From Nyssa sinensis (Eukaryota; Streptophyta; Magnoliopsida; Cornales; Nyssaceae): a stretch of 64,000 nt of DNA. The position numbers and the translations under genes were made by a program. This document shows, one piece after another, positions 1 through 13,000 of the stretch (position 1 is the stretch's first letter; each line of letters starts with the position of its first letter). The notes beneath the pieces are model-generated. The model did not search any database, was not told the origin of the DNA, and saw only the letters and a program-made list of their open reading frames with translations. The stretch spans positions 33,093,076 to 33,157,075 of the forward strand of contig CM018037.1 of assembly GCA_008638375.1 (NCBI GenBank). The letters are read 5' to 3'.

Positions 1-2960
1 TTTTCAAATTTTTCAAAATTGTAAAAATAAATAAATAAAATAGATACTTTTATAAATTTAAATAAAACAAATTGACTGAATATGAAATATCTTTATATTG
101 TCAGATAAATTTTAAAAAATCGGTGTAATTATTATAAACTTCGTAATATGTTAATATAATTTTCCCTCTTGTTTTTTACCAACAAAAAAAAAAAAAAAAT
201 GTGCAAGACATAAAAAGCCTTTGAGAATATGATTGTTTATTGGCCTAAGGGTTGAATTGAATAACATAAGTCTATCCAATAGCTTGGCTTACGTTTGCCT
301 ACATAAATTGATTCTTCGGTAATAATTCAATTGGAGGTTTTAGTCTCGTTTGAGTAGTATTGTATAATGGGAGGCTAAGTGGGCTTATTATTTATGAGCT
401 ATTAATAAAATAGAATACTAATCTAACCTAATCCTGTCTGCTAAACAAATAGGGCTCAAACCCATTAAATTTATAACTTTTAATGTTTTGTGATTAATTT
501 TATAAACAGTTTTTAATGGGTGGAACGTATGATTTTTTACTAATATGACTTTTTGGGATGAAATATCCCTCCCAAATGCTACAGTGTTTTCATAAATAAT
601 TATTAATTTTGAAATTATGTTTGGTTAGAAACATTCTAAAATAATATTGCATTTACTCATCACCCATGCAAATTCTCTAACTCCCTCTAAAGATCTAGGG
701 TTTTGTAATAATTCATAAGTTGATGTTTTATGGTAAATCTAAAAGGGTTAATTGGTCTTTAAGTCCTTACAAAAAATGCCTAATTACTTTAGAGTTCAGT
801 CACTTTTTATCGTCGAAACGAAGGATTGTTAGTTTATTTTTTGTAAGATAAGATCTATTTTTATTAGTTGACACTTTAATTATTTTTCAAAATGGCAACA
901 ATATCCCTGCATGTTATTTATCACTGCCATGCCAACCCTAACCCTACCATCCCTCATCTTCGTTTCTCATTACATCTTATGAAAACCCACAACCACACTA
1001 CCGATCATCGATTCTGTTGTCGCCGCACGCTGCCATTATTGTCAACTCCAGTGAAAAATCATAATTTTCATCAGCAACCAAGAACAACTATCGACGCAAC
1101 AATTATGATCACTATTCAACCACTGAAATAACTCAATTGAAAACAACCAAAAGCCCCATGTGAACAACCCTGATCATCTCAATACAATTATTTAACAGTG
1201 ATTTTTGTTGCCAACATTTACAACTCATGTCATGGCCAGCCTCAACAACCAATGGCACAAGCCCCTTCAGTTACCACCATCGCAGCAGCCATGATTTCTC
1301 TAACTGAAGTCCCATCATGGAGAGATATATGTAATATAATTGAATAGAAGTAATTTTGTTGTGTAAGTGATTTTTTATTTATCTTTACTTTTAATATGTT
1401 ACAAACTACCATTCATTGTTGCATAGGTCAGTAATTAAGGGAACTTATATCAACTGCTTAATGGTAAAGATGGTCAATGACGGGATTTTATATCCACTGT
1501 CAATTTTAGAAAAGTAAATAATAATATTTTTTGTTTTGTGAAAAAGTATTTAATGTATTGAACAAAAACAACCAAACCAAATAACTCAATTTGAAGACTC
1601 CCAATTAGCAAATCTATCTTCAACTACATTTTTATTTTTTATTTTTATGAAATGTGTAAAATTCTACACTATCGCAAAAGTGTAAAATTTACACTTTTCA
1701 CATCTAATGAATTTTTAATCATCCATTCTTTAAATACAAATTTTTATAAACAAATTTTCATAGTCTTGAAAGTTAGTATTAAACATTCAGACTAAAAACT
1801 CAAAAAAACTAATAAAAATTGAAGAGTTTCTCAATTTTGTTATTACAAAACTGTAAAATTTTACACTTTTGGCTAAGACTCAATTTTTTATTGTAAAAGT
1901 GTAAATTTTAGACGTTTGCTGACGAAATTATACACTTTTGGAAAGGAAAAAAATTCCTTCAATTTCCATATTCAATACGAATATTGTTTGATAGATCTCA
2001 ATTTTTAGAATCCAAATATATAAAATTTATTAAAAACTGATCTATAATTTGTAAGTTATTGAATTTTAAAGTTAATTTTATTTATTTATTTTTTTTATAA
2101 GTAGTCTCATTCACGCGCCTGTATTTTTTAATTGATGAACTATTAGAAATGTAAAGAGTATTTTAGTCATGGTAAGTTTGAAAGATTTGGTGGGTTATTA
2201 AATTTAAATTTGGACTTCAGGATAATTTTTATATTTTTGATAAATTTATAACTGAATGACCCAAGATTTAATCATTTAGATATTAACAATCTTATAAAAT
2301 AATTTAGTATTTTATGTACTTAAACTACAAAAAGCATCACATGTTTCGTTTCCATACAATTTAAAAGATAACTTGCTTTTGATAGAATTGTAATTATGTA
2401 CATTTTCTTATTTTTAATTGGGATATAAAAGGAGTTTTTGAAATTAATGAAGTTTTTTTATTTCACTTTGATTTTTTTATAAAATTGTGATGGATGGTAA
2501 TTAAAAAATACAAGAAAATAAAGGGATAATTACATTGATAATTTTTGTGTAATATGTAATAATTACATGAATTTTTTGTGTAATATTTGATATTGCATTA
2601 ATTTAAATTGTTGAAAAACAAACATTGAACGAAAAATAATAAATTTATTATTTTGATCCTTATAGATAATAATAGTGAGATATGATAATTAAAGATATAC
2701 TTTTTATAATTTTTAAAACATAAGAAAACTCATTATAATATATAAACATAGTTTAGTCACATAATTTTTTTAACACGAATATTATATTATGTATGATAGA
2801 TAATTTATATATTGTCAGTATAATAAAATATATATTAGTATAATTTTAAGAAATATAAGAAACATTTATGTAATTATCAGATAATTAGGTGTGATTCATA
2901 TAATTATTCATAAAATAAATTATGTACCAAAATAAGGAGAAAAAAAAGAAAATAGTTTCA
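1..2960. other. Gene-poor AT-rich upstream region
   Basis: I see no convincing gene here. Short open frames (for example one at 892-1131) have low-complexity His/Pro/Thr-rich translations with no recognisable domain. The stretch is strongly AT-rich with many poly-T and poly-A runs. Around 1650-1940 there is a cluster of short palindromes built on GTGTAAAATTTACAC-like words, which may be the remains of a MITE. Confidence 0.6.
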
Positions 2961-3068
2961 TTTATTTTTGAATATAATAAATAATAATAAAAGAAAAAGA
3001 AAATATTTCCAAATGACGAAATCACCCATGAAATCATTAACAGTTTCAATCAATCGCAGTGGGAGAGA

Positions 3069-3078
3069 AAACCCTAAA
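3069..3078 (+). promoter_or_regulatory. Telo-box upstream of UTP10
   Basis: The sequence AAACCCTAAA lies about 230 bp upstream of the UTP10 start codon. Telo-boxes (AAACCCTAA) are known promoter elements of plant translation and ribosome-biogenesis genes, which fits a small-subunit processome gene. The transcription start is not known, so it could lie in the promoter or in the 5' leader. Confidence 0.6.
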
Positions 3079-3212
3079 CCCCGCCATCATTTGAGGTCGG
3101 TTGCTTTGCTCCCCCATTGCATATATCTCCCCCATAAAGAAGTCAGCCGTGTGTTTCTCCCCCTTCTTCCCCGAACCAACTCACCTGCGCACCAGTCATA
3201 GCGGCTTCGAGG

Positions 3213-3222
3213 TTTAGGGTTT
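3213..3222 (-). promoter_or_regulatory. Second telo-box, inverted
   Basis: TTTAGGGTTT is the reverse complement of the telo-box core and lies 85 bp before the start codon. Together with the copy at 3069 it makes a divergent pair around the likely transcription start of UTP10. Confidence 0.5.
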
Positions 3223-3306
3223 AACGAGACGCAAAGACTCTCTGCAGGGTTTCACAAGGTTCTGCACCAAGTTTCAGTAATATTCACACAGCCTTCCTCA
3301 ACAGCA

Positions 3307-4522
3307 ATGGCTACTTCAATAGCCTCACAGTTACAAGCAATAAAGTCACTGATACAAATCGATTCGGAACCGCGCAAGCGACCTTTCACTCGCCCTTCAA
3401 TCATATTCGACCCTAAAGAAGCTGCCGATATCGACCTTGACACCCTACTCGACATCGCACTCTCAGGTACCTATACTGTTCGCCTGTTTCCCCAAGAACT
3501 AAGGCACGGAGTTAAAAGGCTAAGCTGAGAGTTGGTTTGGTTCATTCGGTTTCGAACAATGAAAATATATCTCATTAATAGACTGTAGACGGAACATTTA
3601 GGCAATTTATTATTATTATTATTATTATTTTTTTGTTTTGTTTGTGATTTACTTTTCAGGTTTGGAAGCTCTGATTATGGCGGACAAAAAATTTTGTAAT
3701 TACAAGAATGATTTGTTTAGTTACAAGAGCAGGGAATTGGATAGAGAACTATTGGGCATAGAGGAAAATAACCGAATTAACGCATCTATCAGTTCATACT
3801 TGCGATTACTATCCGGACATTTTGAACTACCTTCGGCACTGAAGACACTCGAATACTTGATACGTAGATACAAGTAAGAACCACTTTTACCATTCTCTCA
3901 TACTTGTCAATTCCTTTTTAGTTGTTCTAATGTCTATATATTTTTCTTGAAATTATAGGATTCACGTGTACAATACTGAGGAACTGATTCTATGTGCTTT
4001 GCCATACCATGATACCCATGTTTTTGTTCGGATTGTGCAGTTACTCGATACAGGGTAAGCAAATGTGTTGTTTTTATTAAGTTTTTTATATCAGTACATC
4101 AGTCCATCGAGATTTTTGTATTCTGAATTGATTCTTCGTTGTGTAGAAATAGTAAATGGAAATTTCTTGATGGTGTTAAAGCATCCGGTGCACCTCCGCC
4201 CAGGAAGGTTATAGTGCAACAATGCATCCGAGATATGGGGATTCTGGAGGCTTTATGCAATTACGTAAGTCTTTGTTCCACATGCATCTGATTGGTCCAT
4301 TGATTAATATTTTCCTGTGGATGTTTCACAATCAAGTGTTTTCTTTAGGCCTCACCTACGAAAAAGTTTCAAGCTTCAAGGCCCGTGATTAACTTCTGTA
4401 CAGCAGTTGTTGTTGAGACTTTGGGTTCTCTCATGACTGTTGATAGCAATGTTGTGAAGAGAGTACTTCCATACGTAGTTTCTGGACTACAGTTTGGTGC
4501 GAAAGGAGGTCTGGATCACAAG
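3307..4522 (+). CDS. UTP10: UTP10 exons 1-5
   Basis: The exons are 3307-3466, 3660-3873, 3959-4054, 4147-4264 and 4349-4522, encoding residues 1-254. Phases run 1, 2, 2, 0, 0 and each junction restores a sensible codon, for example a Gly across exons 1/2. The exons are compact with introns under 200 bp, unlike the rest of the gene. No frame break is seen. The last donor, GTGAGC at 4523, opens the 8.7-kb intron 5. Confidence 0.93.
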
Positions 4523-7500
4523 GTGAGCTTGAAAACTTACTGTTTAACAGTGATTTTAGACACTCCTGTTTGCTCTGTTCTCCCTTGACTACTTTTTTTT
4601 TTTGGGCGAAGGTAACTTATGTGTTGTCATCAATCACTAATTCCTCAATCAAAATAATGCATGTTACATGGCTGTTATTTAAATAAAGGAAGGTTCAACC
4701 TATTTTCTCGGGTGCATGCGTAGTTATGGAAGTGATGCATCTTATGTCACGACTCGAAACCCACCCTATGCGGATCTCGTATCGTGGGGCCGACCCAATG
4801 GCCGTCCCTACTTTTTCCATTCTTTTACCAATGATAACAATAAATAATATAAACATGACATTAAAGTGCGGAAGCTGTATTACAATTATTGTTCAAAGAC
4901 TAAACTTCAAACTAACAATAAACTGATCCTAAACCACTCTTAGGTGGTGAGTACATGGGAGAGACTTCATTCATTACTATTATGCTCCTCAACTGTCTCC
5001 TTAAGCTCCTGATCTCCTACTGTGGTTCTGTTCACCTGAAAAATTTAGTAAGGGGTGAGCTACAAACTCAGTAAGTAGAAGCCTATCCCCAATACGGGTG
5101 GGGATGACATAAATGATTACAAGTCAAGGTAACATGATAGCCAGTCATGATAACAATTCCAGTCAACTGTAAAATGCCACAATGACCAATGAATGACAAG
5201 GTACAATAACAATCAAGAGTAACCAATGAACGACAACGTACAATAACCGTCAAGAGTAACAGTGTAGCATGAATATAGAATAGGCTCGATAAACACAATC
5301 AACATAAATACTGCCACAATGAAATGGTCACAATCAAGTCCAATAAATCAAAACCAATCAACATAGAACTATATCAATTAACATGGATGATGCCTTTACT
5401 CTGTTCAGGGTTTGGCAGACCCTCGGTCATTTGGGGCCCGGCATACCCCCCATTAACATAAATGCATATAAAATGCCCATTATCCTTAATGCGTAAAAAC
5501 GCCATAATTGCCATATGTCTTTTTGACCCGTAGGTCCCATAAATTGACCCGTAGGTCCCAGTCAATCAGATAGCATCAGATAGGTAATGTGGCTGAGCAA
5601 AAAACCCGGCACTTAACATAAATTAAGATTCTATAGTATTCCATATGAATGTACAAAACATGGAACATCATAACGTAACATACAGTAAATGGATATCAGT
5701 GAAATGAATCAGTCATGCAACACCAACCAATAGGCATCCACCAGGTAGAGCAATATCCATGGTGGGAAACAATGACAGTGAGTACATATAAGAGTACAAG
5801 ATTGGCAGTAATAGAAAGAACGTGGCTTGGAAACCACGTATCAAAGATAGGAATCCACTTACCTCATCAACGTCTTAATATCCCGTGACTTTCTCCTTTC
5901 TTTTTGACTTGCCTATAAATCAATAAACAAGTTTCAGCTTTCATATCATTTACCGAATTTATGCCTCGTTATTCTAAATACCTTCCTTACTAATTTATGT
6001 TTTATGATTTCCATTTTAAACTTAATTTACCCAAGGGCAACATGGTCATTTACGTGTCTCTACTTTTTGTGTTCTGTTTTCATAATTTGGACTCCACCGT
6101 TGAATCCAGTATGTTTGAATTAATAAAAATTCACTATTTACTTAACTAAATCGGAGTCCATTTGACTCACCTTTGACGTAGGGGTATTTTGGTCATTTTG
6201 ACATTCTACGGGTATTTTATTTTTTTTGGAACTCCGTCTCGTAAAACGGACCTCACCATTAAATTCAGTGGGTCCAAAATAGTAAGTTTTCATTATTCAT
6301 TTTACTAATTTACGCGTCGAAATTAAATTTGAAATTTATTCATTTAAACCATTTATTTACATTAATTAATCTAGCTAATACATATTAATATTTGAGCCCA
6401 AACAGACCACATGTGCCTTGGTGGCACAGTGGCTAAGCTTCTCACCCTTTCCCTTTTGGTCACAGGTTCAATTCGCTGCCCATACCTTTTTTTCATTTTC
6501 TGTTAATACATTTTTCATTTTTTTTTTTCCATTTCCGGTTCAAGTTTAAGCCAACCATTGGATAGCTCTCCTTTCTAATCAAACACTATCTAAACTCAAA
6601 TTTAAAAATTTACCCATGAAGTACAAGTGTTGGGCAGTCATCTGAATGGGTGGGTCGGGTTAGACCCGACCCGGTTTGGCCAAAATAAAATCGCAAAGTC
6701 CAGCTGCACAGCAACACTTCCCAGCGTGTTGGTTGTCTTCTCCGTCAATGGCGGCTCGCCGGCGACGAATTTGCTAGCGTTTTCCAGTGGGGTTAACACC
6801 TACGAGTTATGGGCAACTCAAATCTACCGTCGGATTTCAAATCGGAGTGCCGGAGCACTCCCAAAATGACCGGAACAGTAGCGCACCAGGGGCTGTGCGG
6901 TTTTCCGGCAGCCCCTTTCCCTTCCGTTTTTCCCTGTTTTCTCCTACAGTTTCCATCCCGATTTGATTCTAAAATTTACCTACACCCAAGAGAATCAATT
7001 ACACATGATCTAAACCAATTGATCGCAACAAAATCGCCCCACCCGATCAGTTTTTCTTCTTTGTTTTTCACCGTTTCCCCACGTTCAGTTCTGTTCGTTT
7101 TTTGTTTTTTTTTTTTCTTTGTTTTCCTTCATTCAATTCCAACACCAACGCAGTTCCATGCATCAATTAAGTTCCCATCCTCCACAAGATTCTATATCAA
7201 AGTAGGAATTCATGCTTTAAAAATCCAAGACGAAAGGTTCACTGGTTTACCCTGTTCCGAGTGATCCTCTGTCCTGGGCGATGACAATGAGTGGAAGGGA
7301 TTCGGAGTCTATCTTTTGGGTTAATGTTGCTGATTCAGGTGGCAAACCTGACAACTAGGAAATCTCTGGTTTTCCTTCGGAACGATCTGATGGTGAATCC
7401 GTTGAGAACCAATCTGATCGAAACGGCAATCGTCTGGTGGGGCATTCGGCCATTGATCTGGCAACTCAATGGTGCGGTTGAGCTGTTCGTTGCCATCAGC

Positions 7501-7900
7501 CTCCATTTTCTTGAGCTGGATCTCCGACCACGAGTCCATGGTGACGGATCGGATGAAGCTGATATGGACACCAAGGCCACGGTGTTGACTTCGAGACGTG
7601 AGAGATGGTCAGATCCATGGAGTGAGAGGGGTTGGATTTGCTGAGAATTGGATGTTTCAATTGGGTGAGAGAATGAGAAATCTAGAGAGAGATGCGCCTG
7701 GAGAACGTTCATCTTCTCCTCTGTTTCGCTTCTCTCTCTACCCGTAACCCCCTCCCCCTTCAACGCCCCACTTTCTCTCTAACGCATAACCGCCTCCCCC
7801 TTTTAACGCCCAACTTCTCTCCCTATCTAATCTTTTTTTTTTTTTTTTTTGAACCCAAATCCCCCTGATCCACAGTTGAGCCTCTCTACTTATCCCATTT

Positions 7901-7947
<47 letters not shown>

Positions 7948-9992
7948 ACACCTTACATATACATATCCGTAGATATATATATATATATATTAGAAATATA
8001 TATATACATATCTCTATATATAATTACATAAATAATATTTTATTTATTTATTATTATTTTATTTAGTTATTTATTTATTTTTATTATTACTATTATTATT
8101 ATTATTATTATTATTATATTCCAGTATCTGTTCGTGATTTGCTCGGGCATCGCCCGGGCATGACCCGTACTTCCAACTATTAAGATTCTGACTCATCCGT
8201 TTATTCAATATTAAACTAAAAAGCTTTAACGGCTTGGTTCACATGGTTCACCTGGTTAAAATTTGGGTCAGGGTGTTACATCTTACCTATGAAACCTCGT
8301 AGTTAAGAGCTGCCTTTTGGAAACTGTAAATTTTACGAAAGTGTGGAAGGATTTGTAGTGTTCGGGGGTGGGGGAAAGGGAGTGATCAATTTTTTGTTCT
8401 TTGGGATAAAGGCAATGTTCAATAGTTAAACTGGAGTACCCAGAATGAAACCGAAGCCATTTGTGTGAAAAAGGAGAGCCAGGGGTTAGTAGATAATTAT
8501 AAGTTAATCAACTGACTCGACTAGGCAGGGCAACAAATTTGTTGGATGGAGTCCATCTAATAGAAATGGATGATACACTATCAAAATTTTATCCCATTCC
8601 AAGCCTAGACAAAAAATGTCACCTCAGAACGAAGAGTCTCCACATCATCTCTTTTGCCAGAAATATCCTTTAGCAGTCACCCTGCAATTACCCAAAAAAG
8701 ACATCATATAAAAAAGATGCATGATATGCAGTTGGGAGAAAGCGTCATCCATCTTCTTCTTTATTGTGACGCTCTGGACATTTTATGTCTTATTATCCTT
8801 GTTTGGGGTTTCATGGGTTATGTTGGGTTCAGTTGGGAGTTTGTTGGCTAGGCAAAGTAATTTTGTGCTCATTGGAGTGTTAGGAAGGCTTGGAATAATG
8901 GCCCTGTTATGTTTATTGTGATGTATATCTGTATTTCATAGGTTTACGGTTTGTTTTTCTGCTCTTTTTTTTTGGGTGGGACTTATGGGGGAGATTCACA
9001 TGCCGGTAGAGACTCCTGTAAGGTTTTGGGAAAGTTTGTATGTGGCTTTTTGATTGTATACCTCCTGCATACATGGGTTGCACCCCTGCTTTGGCACTAT
9101 TTATAATATTATATTGGCTTGTCAAGAGAAGAAAAAGGTTGATGGTTGGGGGCTAAAATTAGGCAATGAAGGCAATGTTTTGGAGCTGTTACAGGACTCT
9201 GAGCAATTCCTGTTAACTGCGAATGTAGTAAAAAAAAGCTGGTTATGTCTCCGTTGTTTGTTAGCCTCCTAATTTTATTTAATTGAAAGAGGCAAGGGTT
9301 AGTGAGTTAAATATGATTTTAAAGGGTAGAAAAGGGTTTAGAAAAATTTGGTTATGGGTTCCTCAGGCTGATAAGGAGCAACAAAAATTCAAGTAAAGAA
9401 GCAGCAGCTAAGCATCACACCTACTTGTATAAGAAAAAGAAGTGAAGCATTTAAACACCCCCCGACCCCCCCAACCCAATACGTGACATCACACAATCCT
9501 TATAGAGCTTCAAAGCTATTGGAAAGTTATCAGAATTTGTTATTTATTATATTGAAAGTATTCCAGTAATATATACTGTCTATATTTCGAGAGGTCCCAC
9601 ATGGTTCCTGTCTTAAATTGGATCAATTTTCAAAAAAATCTTCTTTAAAAGTGCTATTTCTTAAGCCTCTTATGGACTGGGTCACCAAGCAATAGTAGTT
9701 AGGATGTTGGGACATTGGATTCTCTTGTTAGGGAAGAAGTTATCAATGTGGTATGCATGAACGAATAGATTCAACCAACTGATGTTGACACCACTTTGTT
9801 TTTGGACGGTCAGGAAGTTTTTTGGAATTTCTATACTTCTTTGTTGAACTTATAGTTGATTTGTCTTGTGTAACAGCTTAGTCTTTTATACTCTATAGTC
9901 TACATGCTAAAAAGCATGGTTACGACACGACATAGACATGGAATTTTTTAAAGATAGGACATAGACATGTTTGGAACAAGTTTAATAATGGA

Positions 9993-10040
<48 letters not shown>

Positions 10041-13000
10041 CATGTAATCTAATTATAGCAATATTTCAATGCTACCTATTAAAAATTAATATTAATAATT
10101 AACAAATTATTTTATATTTAAAAAAACAAAAAAAAAATTATTTTATGACATATTTCATTAAATTGATTTACAAAAAAAGTAATATAAATTTTTTAACTTT
10201 GTTATATAACATAAGTATATAGGTGAAGTATACGAATTAAAAGATTAAATATATAAATTATTATAATTATTGTTATTATTATTTTTTTGATCCAACAAAT
10301 AATAAAGATTAAAGTGGTACCAAACAATTTATTATTTTAAACTTTTTAACAATGAAAGTTAAAAATAAATAAATAGAAATTAAATTAATTTAAAGAATTT
10401 AATAAATATTATAATTAATACCTATAAAACAAATAATATTAACAAAAGTTTAAAGGGGGCTTTGACAGGTGGAAACTAAAGATGGTTGGGGGGGGGTTTG
10501 ACACATCCACGGGGGGTGGGGGTGCGTCAATACAAAGAGATGTGGGGAACCTTTCTAGCACGCCCGTGTGAGAGAGAGAGAGAGAGAGAGAGGAGGTAGG
10601 ACGAGGACGTACATACTTGGGTATTTAGGTCATCGATCTCACACAATTATGAGGTGAGTTGCCGGTTGTCCATCTTCACTTCTCTTTCTTTACCTTTGAT
10701 GAGAAACCTTCTTCTCTTCTCTTTACCTTTGATGAGAAAACCTCTTCTATTCTCTTTCTTTACCTTAGACTATTCTCCCCTCAACTGTTATTAATTTTAG
10801 ACTCATCTCCCTTCACCATCAATGTGTCTCAACGTGTCAGGAACATCCCGATTTTTTGAAAAATAAAAAAAATTCAGACACTTGATTTGAACGTGTCGAA
10901 CACATGTCCAAGTGTGTCCGTGTTTGTGTCCTAGACGTGTCGAACACTGACACTCCGGCTTCCAAGATGTGTCTGTGCTACTTGGTCTACAATTTACACG
11001 TGCATAGATTGCCCAACTTTAGGTGCTTTGTTTATTATACTCATAAAGAAAAAGAAAAGTAGTGAAAATGCAAAAAAGTATCTTTTAGAGAGCCTATTAG
11101 AAAAAAAGAGTAATGAAGAGTACAAAAAATAAAGAAATTCAAGATAGGCCTTACCTAACTACTTCTAGGCTTGCTATAGTTGTTTGTGGTTGATGAGGAT
11201 GATTCTTGCATAAGGAGGGAGGATTTTTAATGGCGATCTCCGTTAAATTACCAACTCATCTAAAAGCTTAAGCTTTTAAAGAATGAGCCAACAATGTATA
11301 TCAAGCTCTCAACACTCTCCCTCACATGCGACCCCGGATTCACGCTTAGAGAGACAAATAAACCACATAAATACGAAGTAGAATATGATGCAACTTTGCA
11401 CAAACAAACTAAATGGGAAATAAATGCAAACGGAGAGACTTGAACCCAAGACCTTCAATAATCAAGGCTCTAATACCATTTTAAATCACCAACTCATCTA
11501 AAAGTTTAAGCGTTTAGAGAATGAGTCAACAATCTCATTGCATTTTATCCATACTTGACAGATTTGTTGTAAATATCTTGATTAGTGGACATCAGTTACA
11601 CTTATGTTTACGTTCTTGTCAAGGTGAATGGTATATTGGCTTATTTCTTGTCTTTTTTAGTCTTGTCCAAAATGACTGTTTTGCTTTGTAAGGAGGAGTT
11701 TGGAGTTATTTGCCTCATTTACATTGCTCGATGTTCAACTTTCAATGGTTTTTATAAATTTTTTTTGTCTGCTTTGTTTTTAGTGTGATGTATGTAATAT
11801 CTATATAAACATGACTCGATAATGCCAAGAAAAGGAATATAACAAGCTTTGGGGGAGATCTCCATCCCAAATAACCTGTCGAAGAAATAATTCCATAATA
11901 TTGTCCTTATTAACTGCGTTGATTATCTTTGCTAACATAACATTTCCAAGAAACATTAGAAAAGGTCGGGAGGAGTTCTTTGTGCGAGTGGAGTTTGAGG
12001 TGGGACGTGGCATGAGGGTTCGACTTGGGCATGATGTGTAGTGTGGGGAAGTTCCCTTGCAGCAGAGATTTTTTGATTTGTTCCGGATTGCTTTGAACAG
12101 GGGGGCACAGGTGGCAGATTATATGTGAAACTTAGCTCAAGGGTTAGTTTGAGACCTTCGTTTTTTAGGGCTTTCCAATATTGGGAAGTTCTGTAGTGGA
12201 GGAGTTGATGGTGGTGTTGGTGGCAAAAGAGACTGGCGATGTCATCAAATGGAAGCAGGGTTCGAAGGGGAGATTTAGCGTGCAATCATATTACGGTGCT
12301 TGAAAGGGAAGCTGAGAATCGATTTCTGTGGAAAGGTATTTGGAAGGTGAACGTTTCTTCCAAGATGTATTATTATTTTTTGGTTGGATAGTGGCATTGG
12401 AAGCGTGATCCTCATGTTTGACAATCTTGGCAAAAAGCAGAAGCTGCTGCCAAATTGGTGTTGTATATGCAGCTTGCTTAGGAGACGAATAATCATCTGT
12501 CATTTCATTGTTCTGTCGCTTCATTGTTTAGTTGTTTGGGAGGTGTGGTCTATGCTTTTTGTAGTGTTGTATGGGGTTAAGGTGGTGGAAGAGATGGAGG
12601 ATGTCATCTAATGGAAGCTGGATCTTGTGAGATTTACCGTGCGATCTTATTATTGTGAGCTTGAAAGGGATATGGGAGTCGATTCTGTGAAGGGTATTTG
12701 GAAGGTGAATGTTCCTTCCAATGTGTCCTTTATTGTTTGGACAACAACCTTGGAAGCAATCCTCACTATGGGGACAGTTTTGGCAAAAGGGAAAGCTGCT
12801 GCCAAATTGGTGTATGTGCAAGAGTGCTGAGGACATGACTAATAATCTATTGCTTCATTTTTCAGTGGCTTGGGAATCGTGGTCTATGCTTTTTGTGGTT
12901 TTTAGAGTTTGCTGGACCATGCCTTTGTTGGTTTTTAGAGTATGTTTGCTTTTTTTTTTTCCCTCCTATGCTATGCTATACTCTTTGTTAGCTACCTTGC

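Larger units (their letters stand above)
4745..8280 (-). mobile_element. Solo-LTR-like element, 3.5 kb, in UTP10 intron 5
   Basis: On the + strand the block runs from TGTCACGACTCG to GGTGTTACA (TG...CA ends) and is flanked on both sides by the 5-bp duplication TCTTA (4740-4744 and 8281-8285). Read on the minus strand it starts TGTAACACCC, a start common in plant Ty3-gypsy LTRs. I find no gag-pol coding and no second LTR copy, so it looks like a large solo LTR or a non-autonomous element. Inside it are a 37-bp tandem pair (5185 and 5222), a repeated CCCGTAGGTCCC word near 5526-5560 and an AT microsatellite at about 7904-7943. Confidence 0.75.

Noticed and set aside
892..1131. 80-codon open frame on the + strand
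   Set aside because: Low-complexity His/Pro/Thr-rich translation, no domain, no splice or promoter context.
6627..7763. Several overlapping open frames up to 151 codons
   Set aside because: They lie inside the solo-LTR-like block, overlap on both strands and show no family motif; chance frames in GC-richer repeat DNA.
7321..7763. Minus-strand frames of 72 and 142 codons
   Set aside because: Antisense shadows inside the same repeat, no domain.
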